A stretch of DNA of 64,000 bases, taken from NCBI RefSeq assembly GCF_000211855.2, contig NC_015638.1:3011001-3075000 (forward strand). Reading direction: 5' to 3'. The DNA is from Lacinutrix sp. 5H-3-7-4 (GTDB lineage: Bacteria; Bacteroidota; Bacteroidia; Flavobacteriales; Flavobacteriaceae). Every line of letters starts with the position of its first letter. Position 1 is the stretch's first letter. Positions 1 through 8,268 of this stretch are shown here, piece after piece. Made by a program: the position numbers and the translations under genes. The notes beneath the pieces are model-generated. The model ran no database searches and was not told the DNA's origin. It worked only from the letters and a program-made list of their open reading frames with translations.

Positions 1-1
1 C

Positions 2-1825
2 AAATATGGAGACAAACTATCTTCAGTTTTAGATATTACATATAAAAAACCCGTAGATTTTGGTGTCGCTTTAGATTTAAGTTTATTAGGAGGAAGCCTT
101 ACTTTAGAAACAGCAAGTAAAGATTCAAAATTCACATCCATTACAGGTGTACGTTATAGAGATAACAGTTTACTTGTAGATGCAAAAGAAACAGAAACCA
201 ACTACGACCCTACTTTTATAGATGCACAAACTTATTTAACCTATAAGTTTACAGATAAGTTTGAGTTAAGTTTTTTAGGTAATGCCTCGTTAAATAAATA
301 CCGTTACGAGCCACAAACAAGACAAACAAATTTTGGAACACTAGAAAACCCACTAGCTTTATTAGTGGTTTATCAAGGCCAAGAGCGTGACAGTTACCAA
401 ACACTTTTTGGAGCATTACAAGCACGTTATAATTTAAATGATAATGTTAATTTAAATTTAGTAGCTTCTACATATCACACTACAGAAGAAGAACATTTTG
501 ATATTTTAGCACAATACCGTTTAGGAGAAGTAAACAGTAATATTGGAGATGAAGATTTAGGTGAAGTAGAATTTTCTGAAGGTATAGGCAGTCAATTAAG
601 TCATGGTAGAAATGATTTAGATGCTTTAATAACAACAATAGAGCATAAAGGAACTGCAACAGTAGAAGACAACGAGATAAAATGGTCTGTTAAATATACA
701 AATGAAGATATTCGAGACCGTTTAATAGAATGGGAAGTTATAGATTCGGCAGGATTCTCTGTAAATCCTCCAGGCGCAGGATTTAATGATGAGCCATATG
801 CACCAGACGAGTTTCCATTAACTGCATTTACAAATGTACAGTCGCGAAACAACACACAAATTAATAGGATACAAGCCTATTTACAATGGAGTAAACGCAG
901 TACAATTGGCGATGCAGATGTTTGGTATAATGCAGGAGTTCGTGCCCATAACTGGCAAGTAAAAAACAATGGAGTTAGTGGTGATTTTCAAACAGTAATA
1001 AGCCCAAGAGCACAATTTGCAATAAAACCAAATTGGGAAAAAGATATGCTTTTTAGAGTAAGTGGTGGTTTATACTTTCAGCCTCCATTTTACAGAGAAT
1101 TACGAGACGCAAATGGCGACGTACAATTAAACGTAAAAGCACAAAAATCTATACACTTAGTATTAGGAAACGATTATAGTTTTAAAATGTGGGATCGCCC
1201 ATTTAAATTAACTACTGAGGCGTATTACAAAAAACTATCAGACGTCAACCCATATACTGTTGAAAATGTAAGAATACGCTATGCAGCAAATAATAATGCG
1301 AAAGCTTATGCTTATGGTTTAGATATGCGTTTAAACGGAGAGTTTGTTCCAGGAACCGAGAGTTGGTTTAGTTTTGGATATTTAAAAACCGAAGAAAATA
1401 TTAACGACCGTGGTTATATTGCTAGACCAACAGATCAACGTTTAAAATTTGCTGCTTTATTTCAAGATTATGTACCAAATTTACCAAACTTTAAAATGTA
1501 TTTAAACCTTGTTTATAATACAGGATTACCAGGTGGTTCTCCAAGTTATGCAGATCCTTACGATTACCAAAACAGATTGCCAGATTATAGACGTGCAGAT
1601 ATTGGTTTTCAATTTGTTTTAGTAGATGAAAACAAACAATTTAATAGCGGCTGGAAAAAACCTTTTAAATCGTTAAGTTTAGGTTTCGAAATTTTTAATG
1701 TATTTAATAACCAAAATTCAATTACCAACACATGGGTGCGTGATGTTTATAGTAAACGTCAATATGCAATACCAAATTATCTAACACCCAGAGTATTTAA
1801 TGTTCGATTAACTTCTAGGTTTTAA
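2..1825 (+). CDS. TonB-dependent outer membrane receptor, 3' part
   Basis: The reading frame is open from the window edge, so the gene begins outside the window and only about 607 C-terminal residues are seen. It is rich in alternating aromatic and polar beta-strand segments typical of a 22-strand TonB-dependent barrel, and it ends in a terminal Phe (LTSRF), the usual signal for BAM-dependent outer membrane insertion. The plug and TonB box lie upstream, so the substrate cannot be told. Its stop overlaps by four bases the stop of the convergent recombinase gene, so the integron sits directly against this chromosomal gene. A GTG at 365 is an internal Val codon, not the start. Confidence 0.85.
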   Translation, partial: KYGDKLSSVLDITYKKPVDFGVALDLSLLGGSLTLETASKDSKFTSITGVRYRDNSLLVDAKETETNYDPTFIDAQTYLTYKFTDKFELSFLGNASLNKYRYEPQTRQTNFGTLENPLALLVVYQGQERDSYQTLFGALQARYNLNDNVNLNLVASTYHTTEEEHFDILAQYRLGEVNSNIGDEDLGEVEFSEGIGSQLSHGRNDLDALITTIEHKGTATVEDNEIKWSVKYTNEDIRDRLIEWEVIDSAGFSVNPPGAGFNDEPYAPDEFPLTAFTNVQSRNNTQINRIQAYLQWSKRSTIGDADVWYNAGVRAHNWQVKNNGVSGDFQTVISPRAQFAIKPNWEKDMLFRVSGGLYFQPPFYRELRDANGDVQLNVKAQKSIHLVLGNDYSFKMWDRPFKLTTEAYYKKLSDVNPYTVENVRIRYAANNNAKAYAYGLDMRLNGEFVPGTESWFSFGYLKTEENINDRGYIARPTDQRLKFAALFQDYVPNLPNFKMYLNLVYNTGLPGGSPSYADPYDYQNRLPDYRRADIGFQFVLVDENKQFNSGWKKPFKSLSLGFEIFNVFNNQNSITNTWVRDVYSKRQYAIPNYLTPRVFNVRLTSRF

Positions 1826-2679
1826 AGAAAATCTATTGGACTTGGTATGTTTTCTAAAGTTTTTTGTGTCACATGTGTATAAATAAGTGTGGTTTTAATA
1901 GAACTGTGACCAAGTAACTCTTTTATAATTCTAACATCTGTACCTCTATCCATTAAATGTGTGGCATACGCATGGCGCAAACTATGTAATGTAATTTGTT
2001 TATTTATTCCAGCTTTAAATACGGCCATTTTAAACACTTTACGCAAGCTTTCTGGAGCATATTTATCTCCATTTCTACCACAAAACAAATAGTTTTTAGG
2101 CCTATATTGTAAGTAATACTCTCTAAATAAAACCCTTAGAGAATTAGGCAATGGTAAAACGCGATCCTTTCTACCTTTGCCAGAGCGAATAAAAATTTGA
2201 TTTCTATCACTATTTATATCTTCAATTTTAATATTAATTAATTCGCCACTTCTTAAGCCCAACGCATAAATGGCTGTAAGCATAGCTTTATGTTTAATAT
2301 TATTATGACTTTCTGAAATAGCCTTAACCTCTTTAGTAGAAATAATATTGGGTAACGGGCTTGGACGCCTGGTGGGATAAACCGGTGAAAAATCTATATC
2401 TCTACTATACATTTCTCTATAAAAAAGTTTTAATGCCGCACACAGTTGTTTGTGAGTAGTATAAGCAAGGTTTTTATCATGAACAATTTGTATAATAATA
2501 GCAAGTAATTGTTTGTTTTCAAGACTTATTAAATCTATTTGAAAACCAACATATTTATGAAACGATTTTATTAAACCTAAATAAGTATTTATACTATTTT
2601 CACTATATCTTTTAATTTTTAAAAGCTTCTGAAAGTCTAAAAAAGTTGCGATATCTGCCATAAAATCAAATATATACAA
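1822..2679 (-). CDS. Tyrosine recombinase, probable integron integrase of XerC/D-like type
   Basis: A 285-residue site-specific tyrosine recombinase. The N-terminal SAM-like core-binding domain is at about 8-95 and the catalytic domain at about 110-275. Visible catalytic residues are R143 (GLRSGE), K168 (GKGRKDR), H232 and R235 (HSLRH), H258 (LLGHSS) and nucleophile Y267 (IYTHV). The tail SPIDFL resembles the SPLD end of IntI proteins. The stretch between the GKG motif and HSLRH is short and lacks the extra IntI-specific insertion, so by domain this is XerC/D-like. Function is inferred from position: it is divergent from a cassette array whose first boundary lies 79 bases upstream. An internal Met at residue 7 (ATGGCAGAT) is an equally good start because neither start has a ribosome binding site. 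I found no convincing promoter for it. Confidence 0.85.
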   Translation of the reverse strand: MYIFDFMADIATFLDFQKLLKIKRYSENSINTYLGLIKSFHKYVGFQIDLISLENKQLLAIIIQIVHDKNLAYTTHKQLCAALKLFYREMYSRDIDFSPVYPTRRPSPLPNIISTKEVKAISESHNNIKHKAMLTAIYALGLRSGELINIKIEDINSDRNQIFIRSGKGRKDRVLPLPNSLRVLFREYYLQYRPKNYLFCGRNGDKYAPESLRKVFKMAVFKAGINKQITLHSLRHAYATHLMDRGTDVRIIKELLGHSSIKTTLIYTHVTQKTLENIPSPIDFL

Positions 2680-2714
2680 ACTTTAACAAAAGTTGGTATA
2701 TTCCTACAAATTAG

Positions 2715-2745
2715 TTTGCTAACCGGTACAAAATGATTATGTTTG
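2715..2745 (+). promoter_or_regulatory. Cassette promoter (Pc) of Bacteroidetes type
   Basis: TTTG at 2715-2718, a 19-base spacer, then TATGTTTG at 2738-2745. This fits the Bacteroidetes sigma-ABfr consensus (TTTG, 19-21 bases, TAnnTTTG) exactly. Transcription would start near 2752, a few bases before the attI cut site, and would read into the first cassette. Position and direction match the Pc promoter of classical integrons. Confidence 0.75.
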
Positions 2746-2749
2746 GTAT

Positions 2750-2767
2750 ATACAATTGTTATATTGC
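2750..2767 (+). other. attI-like insertion point and start of first cassette
   Basis: GTTATATTGC at 2758-2767 is the exact reverse complement of GCAATATAAC at 4429-4438, which opens the first attC. This identifies the GTT at 2758-2760 as the junction between the recombinase-side attachment site and cassette 1. The left part of attI should lie within 2690-2757. Its binding sites cannot be defined from one sequence. Confidence 0.75.
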
Positions 2768-2790
2768 ATTTAAACGAACACCAGAACTGA

Positions 2791-4419
2791 ATGACAGAAT
2801 CCAATAGAGCACTTATAAATCTAAATGGAAATGAAGAAACAATTTCTAATATTGATTTTACTTCTGTAGTTAATATTACCTATACAGAAAATGTTGTACT
2901 CGAAAAGAAAAAAGTCGTATTCCAAAAATGTATATTTAGACAAGGAATTGTATTTATGATTGACCTTACTCAAACCAAAATATCTGAATTGGATTTGATG
3001 TTTGAGGACTGTATCATTGAAGAGAACAAAGAGAAAAATGAAATCAAATCCAATAAACAAAAACAAAAGCTCTTTTTATATTTTAATACTTGTCTAATTC
3101 GAGATTTAGGGTTAGATAAATGTGATTTCACTAATGCATCTTTTTTTAAAAGTCTAATTCTAGAAAGATTATTAATAACAAACTCTTCAGTTAGAATTAT
3201 CACAATTCGAAATTGCTTTGGCTCTGTATTTATTAATAATAATCCCAAATCCAAATTGTTTATTTATTATGCTGACGATAATCTTTTCATCGAGAATTAT
3301 AATTTGCGAAAAGTTAATAAACTAATAAAAAAAAGAGATTCACTAAATAAGATATTTTCACACAAAACAAGATTTCATATATCCAATACCCAAGAAATTT
3401 CTGTTGAATTCAAAAAATCATCTGAAAACGGAATTAAACGAATAAAAAATGAAGATAAATCATTAAAAGAAGCTAAATACTACTTAAAAGAAAGTGAACT
3501 AAAAGAACTAGATATTTCAGTTTCAATTAGACTAGAATCTGATATTACTAAAAATATAAAGATTTCTAATTGCATATTAAACGGTCTATCACTTAATGGA
3601 GATTCGAACACAATTATTGATATTAAGCATACAACTTGTAATCGTCTATTTATTGATAAATTTAGCAGTGCAAAACTATTACTTTACGATTTTCAAGCTA
3701 CAAAAGAAGACAGTAAATTAGAAATTAAAAATTCAGATTTATCGAACACTTGGTTCAACAAAGTGCGATTAAATAGCTTCGACATAGTTAGCTTTTACAG
3801 AACAACATTAGAAAACACCAAATTTTCTGCCACAGAATTTCCGAATTCTATTGAAGCTTTGGAAAACATTCATTACCCTTTAGAAAAAGAATCTGAATAT
3901 TTTAATAATCAATATGAAAATTATAAGCAATTAAAAGTTGCTCTAGCAAATCAATCTGACCAAATTCAAGCTTTGCAAATGCACCGAAAAATGTACGAAG
4001 CAATTCGACAAAGCAAAAAACTAAGTAGTCAAGATAAATTCATCTTATTCTTAAATAATATTTCCAACAAACACGGAACCTCAATTACGCATTCATTTTT
4101 CTGTTTTTTGGTTATTCTATTTAGTTTATATATAACTTACACATTAGCATTACCAAAAGCCCCATATTCATTTGGTTGGAATGGCTTTGGTTCATTTTGG
4201 GAAAGTATTTGCGAAACGACAAATTTTGTTCTAAATAAATGGAAAAATTTATATGCATTAGCAAATCCAACTCATAGATTAAGCCAGTTAATAGAAAATA
4301 ATTTAGGACAAGAATTATCAGGAATGAATTATTTCATTTCTTTCTGTTCAAGAATTCTAATCGGTTGGTGCTATTATCAATTCGTGAGTGCATTTAGGAA
4401 ATTCGGAAAGAAAGTTTGA
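2791..4419 (+). CDS. Cassette 1: pentapeptide-like repeat protein with C-terminal membrane segments
   Basis: A 542-residue protein I cannot assign to a named family. The first 370 residues hold runs of short strand-like units with recurring C, L/F and N/D positions (for example KCDFTNASFF, IKISNCILNGLSLNG, NTWFNKVRLNSFDIVSFYRTTLENTKF), as in degenerate pentapeptide-repeat helices. A charged, probably helical linker follows (about 375-420). Then comes a hydrophobic segment near 430-455 and a second near 510-530 with a basic tail, so it is likely an inner-membrane protein with a cytoplasmic repeat domain. It is the first cassette, immediately after Pc, and so should be the best expressed. A membrane effector or channel-like role is possible but unproven. 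Confidence 0.7.
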   Translation: MTESNRALINLNGNEETISNIDFTSVVNITYTENVVLEKKKVVFQKCIFRQGIVFMIDLTQTKISELDLMFEDCIIEENKEKNEIKSNKQKQKLFLYFNTCLIRDLGLDKCDFTNASFFKSLILERLLITNSSVRIITIRNCFGSVFINNNPKSKLFIYYADDNLFIENYNLRKVNKLIKKRDSLNKIFSHKTRFHISNTQEISVEFKKSSENGIKRIKNEDKSLKEAKYYLKESELKELDISVSIRLESDITKNIKISNCILNGLSLNGDSNTIIDIKHTTCNRLFIDKFSSAKLLLYDFQATKEDSKLEIKNSDLSNTWFNKVRLNSFDIVSFYRTTLENTKFSATEFPNSIEALENIHYPLEKESEYFNNQYENYKQLKVALANQSDQIQALQMHRKMYEAIRQSKKLSSQDKFILFLNNISNKHGTSITHSFFCFLVILFSLYITYTLALPKAPYSFGWNGFGSFWESICETTNFVLNKWKNLYALANPTHRLSQLIENNLGQELSGMNYFISFCSRILIGWCYYQFVSAFRKFGKKV

Positions 4420-4431
4420 TTAAAAAACGCA

Positions 4432-4561
4432 ATATAACACCGTGTATAATTAATGGCTGGTTCTCGCCTACTTACAAAATCCTCGCGGATTTTCTATTCA
4501 GTAATTATTTATTAAATTAGGTGCTTAAACACGCCACTAATCATACACAATAACGTTATTG
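4432..4561 (+). other. attC1 (recombination site of cassette 1)
   Basis: Begins ATATAAC (preceded by GCA, making the 10-base match to 2758-2767) and ends GTTATTG. The outer arms GTGTATAATTAATGGC and GCCACTAATCATACAC pair at 14 of 16 positions. The inner hairpin AAAATCC-TCGC-GGATTTT sits at the tip. It is the type copy of the array's common attC family. Confidence 0.8.
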
Positions 4562-4735
4562 TTAATGCTGCGCTACGCTTGCATTAACAATAACCCGACG
4601 AGGGCTTCGCCCGAGTTATTGCTCACCGCAGTAGCTTCGCTACGCACTGAACAATAACTCTGGTTATAAGTTATTTTAAACTTACAGATATTTGCAATAT
4701 CTTACAGTTCAAAACAACTCATAACCCTCGTCGGG
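4556..4735 (+). repeat. Mini-cassette A without a protein-coding gene
   Basis: A 180-base cassette with no plausible gene. It starts GTTATTGTTAATGC (from 4555), which is the perfect reverse complement of GCATTAACAATAAC at 4581-4594, giving a 14-bp hairpin. Most of its length is its own attC. A near-identical copy at 10183-10307 lacks the 55 bases 4621-4675, which end in the same AGTTATT that precedes them. The stretch 4420-4765 holds only attC1, this cassette and the next gene's short leader. Confidence 0.7.
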
Positions 4736-4741
4736 TTGGCA
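4588..4741 (+). other. attC2 (site of mini-cassette A)
   Basis: R'' side CAATAAC at 4588-4594 continues as AACCCGACGAGGG. The opposite arm CCCTCGTCGGGTT ends at 4737. These are perfect 13-bp inverted arms. An inner dyad built on CTTACAGATATT and AATATCTTACAG is also visible. The sequence differs from the common attC family, so it is a second attC type in the same array. Confidence 0.7.
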
Positions 4742-4765
4742 AACATTTAAGACAAACGAAAATCA

Positions 4766-5707
4766 ATGAGAATTACGACATTATTAATACTTCTACTTTT
4801 TTCTTTTAAGACATACTCTCAAACCATTATTGAAATGGAGGAATATAAAGGAGTTTACAAACTTGAATGTAAAATTAATGGAATCCCAATGGATTTTATA
4901 TTTGACACAGGAGCATCAAATGTGTCAATTTCTTCAACAGAAGCTCTTTTTCTTATAAAACAAGGTTTAATAACAGACGAAGATGTTATTGGAAATGTGA
5001 ATTACAAAATTGCAAACGGAAAAACTCTTGAGGGAACTAAAATCAACCTTAAAACAATTGAAATTCAAGGTTTGATTTTAGAAAATGTAACTGCGACAGT
5101 AGTTCACGAACTGAATTCACCTCTTTTACTTGGACAATCTGTTTTATCACGATTAGGAAAAATAACTATTGAAAAAAACAAACTTATCGTTCACAATGAA
5201 AATAAAGTAACATCAAAAAATGTAGAAAAAGAAATTGAAGAAACAATTAGTTGGCTGAATGACAAAATTCAAAAATTTCAAATTAACGGAAAAATAAAAG
5301 CGGAATACGAATTGTTTTTTGAAAAAGTGAACAGCGAATACTACATAAAAGTTCATCAAGATTTCTACTTATATGGGAAAGATAAAGGAATAACCGAAAA
5401 GTCTGTTACTTACATTCCAGTAAAAGAAATCGGAAGTATTGAATTTAAAGATAGAGGTTACGAATGGGAAACAGAAGATAAAAGAGGTTACATTTTATTC
5501 ATTTATATCAAAAATGACAATCATAAAATTGTAAAAGAAAGTATTTCCTATTTTATGGGTAAAGAGAATAAAAGCTCGGAAAAGGAAAGCTATTATGTTA
5601 TCAATTTAAAAAGAGCAATTGACGAGGAAAATCTTCGTGAACGAATAAAAAAATCATTTGGTTACTTAAAAGAAATGACCAACGAAAAAAAGATAGAAAA
5701 ATTTTAA
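4766..5707 (+). CDS. Cassette 3: secreted retropepsin-like aspartic protease
   Basis: A 313-residue protein with an N-terminal signal peptide (MRITTLLILLLFSFKTYSQ). A single retropepsin-type domain follows at about 22-145, with the catalytic motif FDTGAS at D47-T48-G49 and the downstream flap and hydrophobic-hydrophobic-G elements (LLLGQSVLSRLGKI near 115-128). Such single-domain gag-polyprotein-like proteases act as homodimers. The remaining 165 residues are charged and unassigned, with a coiled-coil-like part near 150-175. It is followed after five bases by a 74-codon gene in the same cassette. The cassette start GTTGGCAAA (4735) matches TTTGCCAAC at its own attC. The true substrate is unknown. 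Confidence 0.75.
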   Translation: MRITTLLILLLFSFKTYSQTIIEMEEYKGVYKLECKINGIPMDFIFDTGASNVSISSTEALFLIKQGLITDEDVIGNVNYKIANGKTLEGTKINLKTIEIQGLILENVTATVVHELNSPLLLGQSVLSRLGKITIEKNKLIVHNENKVTSKNVEKEIEETISWLNDKIQKFQINGKIKAEYELFFEKVNSEYYIKVHQDFYLYGKDKGITEKSVTYIPVKEIGSIEFKDRGYEWETEDKRGYILFIYIKNDNHKIVKESISYFMGKENKSSEKESYYVINLKRAIDEENLRERIKKSFGYLKEMTNEKKIEKF

Positions 5708-5712
5708 TAAAA

Positions 5713-5937
5713 ATGGCTGAATTGATATTTAAAGGTTTTTTACCAATGGAGGAAAAACCAGAGCAGTTTGAGGAATTTAGAAAAATAGCACCTGAATTAC
5801 TTGCGGATTTGAATGGTCAATTGATTTTTGACTATGTTTCAACTTACAATCAATTTGACATTACTGAAAATACGACTGACAAAACCTATTCGGAAATAAG
5901 AAATATTTTAGGAAATGATTCAAAATATTTAATCTGA
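5713..5937 (+). CDS. Cassette 3: small protein of unknown function
   Basis: A 74-residue acidic protein starting five bases after the protease stop, so translation is probably coupled. No motif, signal peptide or membrane segment is visible. The start ATGGCTGAA has no clear Shine-Dalgarno. It ends 13 bases before the attC begins, as cassette genes usually do. I do not recognise it. It could be a partner of the protease or an independent cassette protein. Confidence 0.5.
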   Translation: MAELIFKGFLPMEEKPEQFEEFRKIAPELLADLNGQLIFDYVSTYNQFDITENTTDKTYSEIRNILGNDSKYLI

Positions 5938-5950
5938 AAAAAAAACGATT

Positions 5951-6084
5951 TGCCAACACCGTATATAATTTATTGCTGGCTTCTCGCCTACTTACGAAAG
6001 TCCTCGCGGACTTTCTTGGTCGGTAATTATTTACTAAATTAATTGCTTAAACAACGCAACAAATCATATACAAACACGTTGGTG
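5951..6084 (+). other. attC3 (site of cassette 3)
   Basis: TTTGCCAAC at 5949-5957 is the exact complement of the cassette start GTTGGCAAA at 4735-4743. The arms GTATATAATTTATTGC and GCAACAAATCATATAC pair at 14 of 16 positions. The tip is GAAAGTCC-TCGC-GGACTTTC. It ends at GTTGGTG (6078-6084). It belongs to the common attC family. Confidence 0.8.
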
Positions 6085-6087
6085 GTA

Positions 6088-6123
6088 ATGGCAGAATTAA
6101 CCGAAAAACTCAAGGAAAATTAA
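6088..6123 (+). other. 12-codon ORF at the head of cassette 4
   Basis: ATG at 6088 reads MAELTEKLKEN and stops at 6123, just before the AraC gene. It begins eight bases after the cassette boundary, where cassette genes often start. It may be the remnant of an original single cassette gene truncated when the present genes moved in, or a leader peptide. Nothing proves translation. Confidence 0.25.
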
Positions 6124-6128
6124 ATTAA

Positions 6129-7016
6129 ATGTCAAATAAAATAATTGAATATCATTTAAACAGGCATCAGCCAGATAAGCCTCAATTAGCCATACACGAT
6201 TTAAACAAATACATTACCAAACATAAAGGCCATACTACCAAACCACACATACATAGTTATTACCAAGTGATATGGTTTAAGCAAGGCAACGGAAAACATT
6301 TTATAGATTTTGAAGCGCATGATGTTACTGATAACACCATATTGTTTGTCGCTAAAAACCAAGTGCATTATTTTGATGACAATACTAATTACGAAGGTAT
6401 TTTATTGCATTTTAATGAGACCTTTATTGTACAAAAAGACAATGAAACCGACTTTTTTTTAAAGTGTAATCTTTTTAATAATCCGTACCTACAACCACTT
6501 TGTGCTTTAAAAAAGCCAACTGCTATTATATTTGAAGAGTATATTGCGCAAATAAAACGTGAGTTTAGTAATCCTGACCAATTTGGTAAAGAAGAATTAC
6601 TAAAGTCGTATTTAAAAGCCTTTCTTATTCAAATACAACGTGTAAAACAAGCCTGTGAGCAAACCGAAGAACAAACTAATACTGTATTTGACGACAAAAA
6701 AGTACAGCTTATAAAGTTTATTAATCTTATAGACGAAAATTACACCAAAGGACTTTCGGTTTCCGAATATGCTAAACTGTTATTTATATCTTCCAGAACA
6801 TTGTCAGATCTTACCAATCAGCAATTAAATAAAACACCATCGCAAATGATACAAGAACGTATTGTATTAGAAGCGCAACGTTTGTTATTGTATTCCGAAT
6901 TAAACGTGAATCAAATTGGCTATCGTTTAGGTTTTGACGATCCATCGTATTTTGTAAAATACTTTAAAAAACACACAAACCTCTCGCCTTTAGGCTTTAG
7001 AAAATCCGTTTCCTAA
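6129..7016 (+). CDS. Cassette 4: AraC-family transcriptional regulator
   Basis: A 295-residue regulator with an N-terminal cupin-like sensing domain (HIHSYYQVIWFKQG near 41-54, about 20-160) and a C-terminal AraC/XylS DNA-binding domain with two helix-turn-helix units (about 190-293; second helix signature LGFDDPSYFVKYFKKHTNLSPLGFR, written here only to locate it near 268-292). It precedes an SDR gene on the same strand by 83 bases and probably controls it in response to a small molecule. It is the first gene of an unusually long cassette. A 12-codon ORF (6088-6123) lies between the cassette boundary and this gene. Confidence 0.85.
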   Translation: MSNKIIEYHLNRHQPDKPQLAIHDLNKYITKHKGHTTKPHIHSYYQVIWFKQGNGKHFIDFEAHDVTDNTILFVAKNQVHYFDDNTNYEGILLHFNETFIVQKDNETDFFLKCNLFNNPYLQPLCALKKPTAIIFEEYIAQIKREFSNPDQFGKEELLKSYLKAFLIQIQRVKQACEQTEEQTNTVFDDKKVQLIKFINLIDENYTKGLSVSEYAKLLFISSRTLSDLTNQQLNKTPSQMIQERIVLEAQRLLLYSELNVNQIGYRLGFDDPSYFVKYFKKHTNLSPLGFRKSVS

Positions 7017-7099
7017 AAGTACCATTCCTTTTCGTTTTTGTCCATCGTATACCACTCGAGTTATCCTGAACTTTGCTGTGTAATTAAAAAAAGTATATC

Positions 7100-7858
7100 A
7101 TGGAAAAAACACAAGCACTTATAATTGGCGGAACTACCGGAATGGGTAAAGCTACAGCACAACTTTTACTTGAAAAAGGTATTGAAGTTACTATTGTTGG
7201 TAGAGCAAATAAAAATCTAGACACTGCCAAAACAGAATTAGCAGCTTTTGGTACTATTAACACCAAAGCGGTTGATTTATTGGATATGGAAGCGGTAAAA
7301 ACATTTGCTTCAAATATATCTAAAAACCTACCTAATTTAAAATATCTAGTAAATTCTGCTGGCTATTTTAGTCCGAAACCTTTTTTAGAACACACAGAAG
7401 CGGATTATGATATTTACCATAATTTCAACAAAGCGTTTTTCTTTATCACACAAGAAGTAGCAAAAGTAATGGCTACTAATGGTAGTGGTTCTATTGTAAA
7501 TATTGGATCAATGTGGGCAAAACAAGCTATAAAAGCCACACCATCTTCGGCATATTCTATGGCTAAAGCAGGTTTACACAGCTTAACACAACATTTAGCA
7601 ATGGAGCTTGCAGAAAGTAATATTCGAGTAAACGCTGTATCGCCTGCAGTGGTTGTAACACCAATTTATGGTTCGTTTATAGAGGAAGATAAAATTGCAG
7701 AAACTTTACAAGGTTTTAACGATTTTCATCCCATTGGTCGCGTAGGAACATCACAAGATATTGCCAAAACTATAGACTTTCTTTTAGGTGAAGATAGTGC
7801 TTGGGTTACAGGTGCAATTTGGGATATTGATGGTGGTGTAATGGCAGGAAGAAATTAA
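7100..7858 (+). CDS. Cassette 4: short-chain dehydrogenase/reductase
   Basis: A 252-residue classical SDR. The NAD(P)-binding Rossmann motif is GGTTGMGKA near 10-18. NSAGYF (the NNAG position) is at about 87-92, the catalytic Ser region NIGSMW near 134, and YSMAK (Tyr and Lys of YxxxK) near 151-155, with the usual C-terminal IDGG. Length is normal for the family. The substrate is not predictable. It lies between the AraC gene and a 95-residue dimeric-barrel-like gene, and the three probably form one response unit for a reactive carbonyl or similar compound. Confidence 0.88.
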   Translation: MEKTQALIIGGTTGMGKATAQLLLEKGIEVTIVGRANKNLDTAKTELAAFGTINTKAVDLLDMEAVKTFASNISKNLPNLKYLVNSAGYFSPKPFLEHTEADYDIYHNFNKAFFFITQEVAKVMATNGSGSIVNIGSMWAKQAIKATPSSAYSMAKAGLHSLTQHLAMELAESNIRVNAVSPAVVVTPIYGSFIEEDKIAETLQGFNDFHPIGRVGTSQDIAKTIDFLLGEDSAWVTGAIWDIDGGVMAGRN

Positions 7859-7896
7859 GTGAAGCATTAAAATAATAACAATTAAAATAAATTAAA

Positions 7897-8184
7897 ATGA
7901 CAAAAGCATATTTAGAAATTAGTCTTAAAATAAACGATTCAGACAGAGCAAACGCAGCAGGTGTATACAGCAAATACAAAGCACCTTTTTTAGAAACTAT
8001 TACAGGAGCAACATCCAAAGAACTTTTAATTATAGATGAAGATGTACAAGTGTTACATGGTTTTAAAACCAAAGAAGATGCTCAAAACTATTTAACAACA
8101 GCCTTATTTACAAACGATGTGGTAACTGGTTTGAAACCGTATTTACAGGATAATCCTGAGGTAAGAATCTATACAGTAGCTTAA
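7897..8184 (+). CDS. Cassette 4: small protein, possible DUF1330/ABM-like dimeric alpha-beta barrel
   Basis: A 95-residue soluble protein with the pattern strand (KAYLEISLKI), helix, strand (KELLIIDED), VLHGF, helix (TKEDAQNYLTTALF) and a closing strand (VRIYTVA). This looks like a ferredoxin-like alpha-beta barrel of the antibiotic-monooxygenase or DUF1330 kind. The family call is by fold impression only. It starts 38 bases after the SDR stop and is followed by a strong terminator, so it ends that transcript. Confidence 0.55.
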   Translation: MTKAYLEISLKINDSDRANAAGVYSKYKAPFLETITGATSKELLIIDEDVQVLHGFKTKEDAQNYLTTALFTNDVVTGLKPYLQDNPEVRIYTVA

Positions 8185-8210
8185 TTAAAAGCAGGTTATT
8201 AGTTTTACAA

Positions 8211-8246
8211 AAGAAGCTTTATTGGTTTAAAATAAAGCTTCTTTTT
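8211..8246 (+). terminator. Rho-independent terminator after the AraC-SDR group
   Basis: AAGAAGCTTTATT at 8211-8223 pairs with AATAAAGCTTCTT at 8231-8243, followed by a short T run. It closes the 6129-8184 transcript inside cassette 4. Confidence 0.8.
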
Positions 8247-8268
8247 CATCTTTAAAACATTCAAAATT

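Noticed and set aside
1822-2679. Recombinase as part of a prophage or integrative element
   Set aside because: No phage structural, replication or conjugation genes are near. The adjacent promoter, attI and paired cassettes explain it better.
4432-6084. Inverted repeats as REP-like or Rho-independent terminators
   Set aside because: They lack T runs, are about 130 bases long, and their ends pair specifically with the start of the cassette that precedes them, which terminators or REP elements would not do.
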